A stretch of 12,237 nucleotides of DNA from Parvibaculum sp. (lineage in GTDB: Bacteria; Pseudomonadota; Alphaproteobacteria; Parvibaculales; Parvibaculaceae): the NCBI GenBank assembly GCA_014359855.1, contig JACIYQ010000101.1:1-12237 (forward strand), read 5' to 3'. The notes below the pieces were generated by a model that saw only the letters and a list, made by a program, of their open reading frames with translations, was not told where the DNA came from and did not search any database. The position numbers and the translations under genes are program-made. Shown in pieces: positions 11,974-12,237 of this stretch (within the stretch, counting starts at the first letter, position 1; each line of letters begins with the position of its first letter).

Positions 11974-12237
11974 ATGGCCGAACTTCGCCTGCACAATTTC
12001 TTCCGCAATTCAGCGGGCCATCGCGTGCGCATCGCGCTGGCGCTGAAGGGGCTCGACTACGATTATGTGCCGGTGAATATCGGCCCGGCGAGCGAGCAGA
12101 AATCCGAAAGCTATCTCAGGCTCAATCCGCAGGGGCTCGTGCCGACGCTCGAACACAAGGGCGCGGTCATCACGCAATCTTCCGCCATCATCGAATATCT
12201 CGAAGAGATATTTCCAGATCCGGCGCTCCTGCCCGCC
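11974..12237 (+). CDS. Glutathione S-transferase, maleylacetoacetate isomerase-like (cut by window end)
   Basis: The first 88 residues are an N-terminal thioredoxin-like GST domain: LRLHNFFRN, GHRVRIALALKGLDYDYVPVNI (split over about 15-37), then SYLRLNPQGLVPTLEH (49-64) with the cis-proline at Pro60 and TQSSAIIEYLEEIFP (71-85) with the glutathione-binding QS. The wording RVRIAL..KGL and NPQGLVPTL is that of zeta-class GSTs, i.e. maleylacetoacetate isomerase of tyrosine breakdown. The zeta catalytic motif SSC is, however, replaced by NSAG, so the isomerase role is uncertain; a general GST is possible. The C-terminal helical domain is outside the window. It follows the LpoA-like gene by 14 bases with a strong ribosome binding site, so they are likely co-transcribed; no fumarylacetoacetase or homogentisate gene is seen in the window. 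Confidence 0.88.
   Translation, partial: MAELRLHNFFRNSAGHRVRIALALKGLDYDYVPVNIGPASEQKSESYLRLNPQGLVPTLEHKGAVITQSSAIIEYLEEIFPDPALLPA

Overview
The window is GC-rich, densely coding chromosomal DNA from an alphaproteobacterium. The evidence is the gene families and order (YifB, GshB, SirB1-like, BON lipoprotein, YraN, RsmI, LpoA-like), a near-consensus EcfG-type general-stress promoter (a sigma class limited to Alphaproteobacteria), and strong GC bias that opens long false antisense frames. A Rhizobiales or Parvibaculum-like host is a guess; no marker gene here decides genus. Fourteen protein genes are supported, two of them cut by the window edges. I see no rRNA, tRNA, CRISPR array, insertion sequence or integrase, and no gene-free stretch longer than 300 bases.

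Left part (1-4304): the minus strand carries the N-terminal part of a PAS-containing sensor histidine kinase (cut at base 1), the ComM/YifB AAA+ ATPase, a periplasmic Spy/CpxP-like protein with a methionine-rich segment, and a HugZ-family FMN-barrel protein. Between yifB and the Spy-like gene, a 59-residue lipoprotein gene lies on the plus strand behind the EcfG-type promoter.

Middle part (4387-6712): a membrane-anchored M19 dipeptidase (minus) is divergent from an FkbM-family methyltransferase (plus). The methyltransferase meets gshB tail to tail, their stop codons sharing the four bases CTAG.

Right part (6709-12237): the minus-strand run rsmI - yraN - BON lipoprotein - SirB1-like - gshB has gaps of 13, 57, 44 and 100 bases and looks like one or two operons. 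It is divergent from a plus-strand lipoprotein of the LpoA/LppC penicillin-binding-protein activator family, followed after 14 bases by a glutathione S-transferase/maleylacetoacetate isomerase-like gene cut by the window end. The right part matches the enterobacterial rsmI/lpoA-yraN-diaA-dolP neighbourhood minus diaA. It joins cell-envelope maintenance (LpoA-like, BON lipoprotein) with ribosome modification (RsmI) and glutathione metabolism (GshB, GST).

No obviously undescribed multi-gene system is visible. The best leads are the stress-promoter lipoprotein, the dyads in front of the Met-rich Spy-like gene, a possible iron-box overlapping the HugZ promoter, and a GST with a non-standard active-site motif.
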